The notes under the pieces are model-generated. The model saw only the letters and a program-made list of their open reading frames with translations, had not been told where the DNA came from and searched no databases. A stretch of DNA of 37,602 nucleotides. It comes from an uncultured Micrococcales bacterium. Its GTDB lineage: Bacteria > Actinomycetota > Actinomycetes > Actinomycetales > Microbacteriaceae. Numbering within the stretch: the first letter of the stretch is position 1; each line of letters begins with the position of its first letter. The position numbers were made by a program, and so were the translations under genes. Positions 36,024 to 37,602 of this stretch are shown here, piece by piece. Where the stretch lies: NCBI GenBank assembly GCA_903834635.1, contig CAILJO010000145.1:1-37602 (forward strand), written 5' to 3'.

Positions 36024-37602
36024 TTAGAGTACCCGCGGGTCATCAATCTTGATTGATACCGCTCGTTGGTGTTGCCCAGATTTTTGATTTAGTCGCTTTG
36101 CACCTGAATGCTTGAGCTGAAATATCCTCACAACATCAGCCACGTTCTTTCCGGCTGCGTAGGTAAATCTCAACAAAGCTCGCCATTCTCCGGGAGTTCC
36201 TGCAGGTGCCATACCAAGTTTGGAAACACCGTCGAGCAGACAAAGTTGTTCAACTAACTGACCGATGTTGGTCCTTTCGCCAGTCGCCGACAAAAGTCTC
36301 TGGACAGGTGGGAAGCCAAGAGTTGAACGTTCTTGAAGCTCTTCTTGTGCAAGTTCAATAAATCTCCAGTTAGCAACAAACTTGCCCAACTCAGAGGTAA
36401 GACCAATTAGAGCATTTTTGGCACCGGGCGCAGCCAACGCGATGGCATTGGCCCAGACTCGAACCGCGTCTTCACGAGCATGGAGGCTATCCCTAGCCAG
36501 CGCCACTTCACAGTCGAGTATTAGAACCGCGCCATAACCACCCATTGCCTGAGGCTCTGCACCAGGTGTGCTGACGACTATCCGTGGCTTTTCATCAACA
36601 ATTTGAGTGATGCTAGTGCCTGTTGCCTCCAAAATGGGAACACCAGGAAACACCATTCCAAGTTCTGCCGCTGTTCGAGTGCTTCCTGCTCTGCCCATTC
36701 GCAGTTTTGATTGGCCACATGTCAAGCAGTGAAATGCCTGATTGAACCCGTTGCACCAACGGCAACGGATGTCGCCCTTTTCGTCGAGCCAAAGTGGACC
36801 TGTGCAGTGAGAGCAGTGAGCTCGCACGCCACAGTTCTTGCAATAGGCGCTTTTTGCTACGCCAATGTTTGATACCTGTACCAATACCGGGCCCAATGAA
36901 AGACCAGATCGCACCGTGTTGAAAGCCAAAGTGTCCACCCGGACATCTTTTTCGCTGAAAGCAACAACAGGCTTTGCGAAGGCCTCCGAGTCTTCGATTA
37001 GGTATCCGATCGAGATCAGCCGTTGAACGGCAAGTGATCTGGCGTGCGAGAGAAAACTGATCGAACATGATTCTAATGTTTGTCTGATTAGCGCAACTTC
37101 ACGGCTAGAAATATAGGGAGACGATTGGTCATAGTGACTTGGGTCTTCATCGTCCCAAATTATGATCTGCCCCAAATTTTGCAGAGGTGCAAAGAGTGCA
37201 GACCTTGTTCCAATGACTATCTGAGGCCTATGCTGCATCGCAGAAATGTGCGACATAAATCTCTCGGTCCTTGTCAACTCCGAGCCATACCGTGTGATTA
37301 TCGCGCCGAATCCTAGGCTAACCCCCGCTTCAACAAGTAGGTCAACATCGCGAAAATCTGGCACACAGATGATCGCGCTGCATCCATCGGCAACCGACTC
37401 TAACGCCGCTTCTAGCGCGTCGGCAACCCAAGCGTTGCCAGTGAAGACCTCATCGCCAAAAGCCCTTTCTACGATCCTCGGCTCGCAAAGTCTTGCCTTC
37501 AAAATTGCCGGAATCTTGTTCGCCTCCACGCTGGCGTAGTCGTTTTTTTGATTTCTATCGGCTCGAACAGCTCTATTTGGAATAGCACTCTTAGCTACGT
37601 CA
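36024..37602 (-). CDS. priA: primosomal protein N' (PriA), helicase motifs degenerate; N-terminus beyond window
   Basis: Replication-restart protein. The frame is open through the right edge (about 525 residues seen); a GTG at 37529 exists but the family needs more N-terminal sequence, so the gene is called partial. The zinc-binding domain is complete, with eight cysteines (CKNCG, CSHC, CRWC, CLTCG). The Walker A lysine motif is missing: GNAWVADALEAAL leads straight to SAIICVPDF. The DEAH box reads WDDEDPSHYDQ. Later helicase motifs are also eroded (VVSTPGAEPQAMGGYGAVLI). This pattern is typical of actinobacterial PriA, which probably acts as a loading factor without unwinding. The fmt start is 5 bp downstream. 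Confidence 0.93.
   Translation of the reverse strand, partial: DVAKSAIPNRAVRADRNQKNDYASVEANKIPAILKARLCEPRIVERAFGDEVFTGNAWVADALEAALESVADGCSAIICVPDFRDVDLLVEAGVSLGFGAIITRYGSELTRTERFMSHISAMQHRPQIVIGTRSALFAPLQNLGQIIIWDDEDPSHYDQSSPYISSREVALIRQTLESCSISFLSHARSLAVQRLISIGYLIEDSEAFAKPVVAFSEKDVRVDTLAFNTVRSGLSLGPVLVQVSNIGVAKSAYCKNCGVRAHCSHCTGPLWLDEKGDIRCRWCNGFNQAFHCLTCGQSKLRMGRAGSTRTAAELGMVFPGVPILEATGTSITQIVDEKPRIVVSTPGAEPQAMGGYGAVLILDCEVALARDSLHAREDAVRVWANAIALAAPGAKNALIGLTSELGKFVANWRFIELAQEELQERSTLGFPPVQRLLSATGERTNIGQLVEQLCLLDGVSKLGMAPAGTPGEWRALLRFTYAAGKNVADVVRIFQLKHSGAKRLNQKSGQHQRAVSIKIDDPRVL

Overview
The window is 37.6 kb of compact, housekeeping bacterial chromosome. It almost certainly comes from an actinobacterium of the order Micrococcales. 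Gene order (pgk-gap-sod-whiA-rapZ-uvrC-uvrA-uvrB-coaE-rpsA-polA ... pyk-gltD-gltB-lgt-trpABC ... trpE-hisIFGE-rpe-rsmB-fmt-priA), a four-S1-domain RpsA, a PdtaR-like ANTAR regulator, WhiA, a helicase-deficient PriA and small Trp-cluster membrane proteins all fit Microbacteriaceae. By eye the base composition is only about half G+C and the spacers are very short. That suggests a small-genome freshwater (Rhodoluna/Aquiluna-like) member, but this placement is inference.

Layout, left to right. All protein genes except one read leftward (minus strand). 1-4131: glycolysis (pgk, cut by the window edge, and gap), superoxide dismutase, and the whiA/rapZ pair. 4198-11018: the nucleotide-excision-repair set uvrC, uvrA, uvrB. 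11020-15955: coaE, rpsA (with a clear terminator) and polA. 15999-17232: a small island with the only plus-strand protein gene (a hotdog thioesterase), the ANTAR response regulator, tRNA-Leu(CAA), and a hairpin terminator shared by the tRNA and pyk. 17233-24731: pyruvate kinase and glutamate synthase (gltD, gltB). 24847-33038: lgt followed upstream by a tightly coupled Trp/His run (trpA, trpB, trpC, two small membrane proteins, trpE, hisI, hisF, hisG, hisE). 33070-37602: rpe, rsmB, fmt and priA (cut by the right edge). Transcription of the right half probably starts at or beyond priA and runs through many genes, because spacers there are -4 to +37 bp.

How it works together: PRPP and ATP enter histidine synthesis through HisG/E/I/F; chorismate enters tryptophan synthesis through TrpE, TrpC and TrpBA; GltBD supplies the glutamate used for nitrogen; Gap, Pgk and Pyk give lower glycolysis; Rpe links to the pentose phosphate pathway; UvrABC and PolA make a complete excision-repair/gap-filling set.

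The main anomalies are two single-site lesions in otherwise well-conserved genes. uvrA is broken by an apparent one-base deletion in an A6 run (8436-8441), and gltB is broken by an in-frame TGA (21246-21248). Either could be a sequence error, a real mutation, or (less likely) a recoding or split-gene event. I found no mobile element, CRISPR array, phage gene or clearly new system. No stretch of 300 bases or more lacks a gene.
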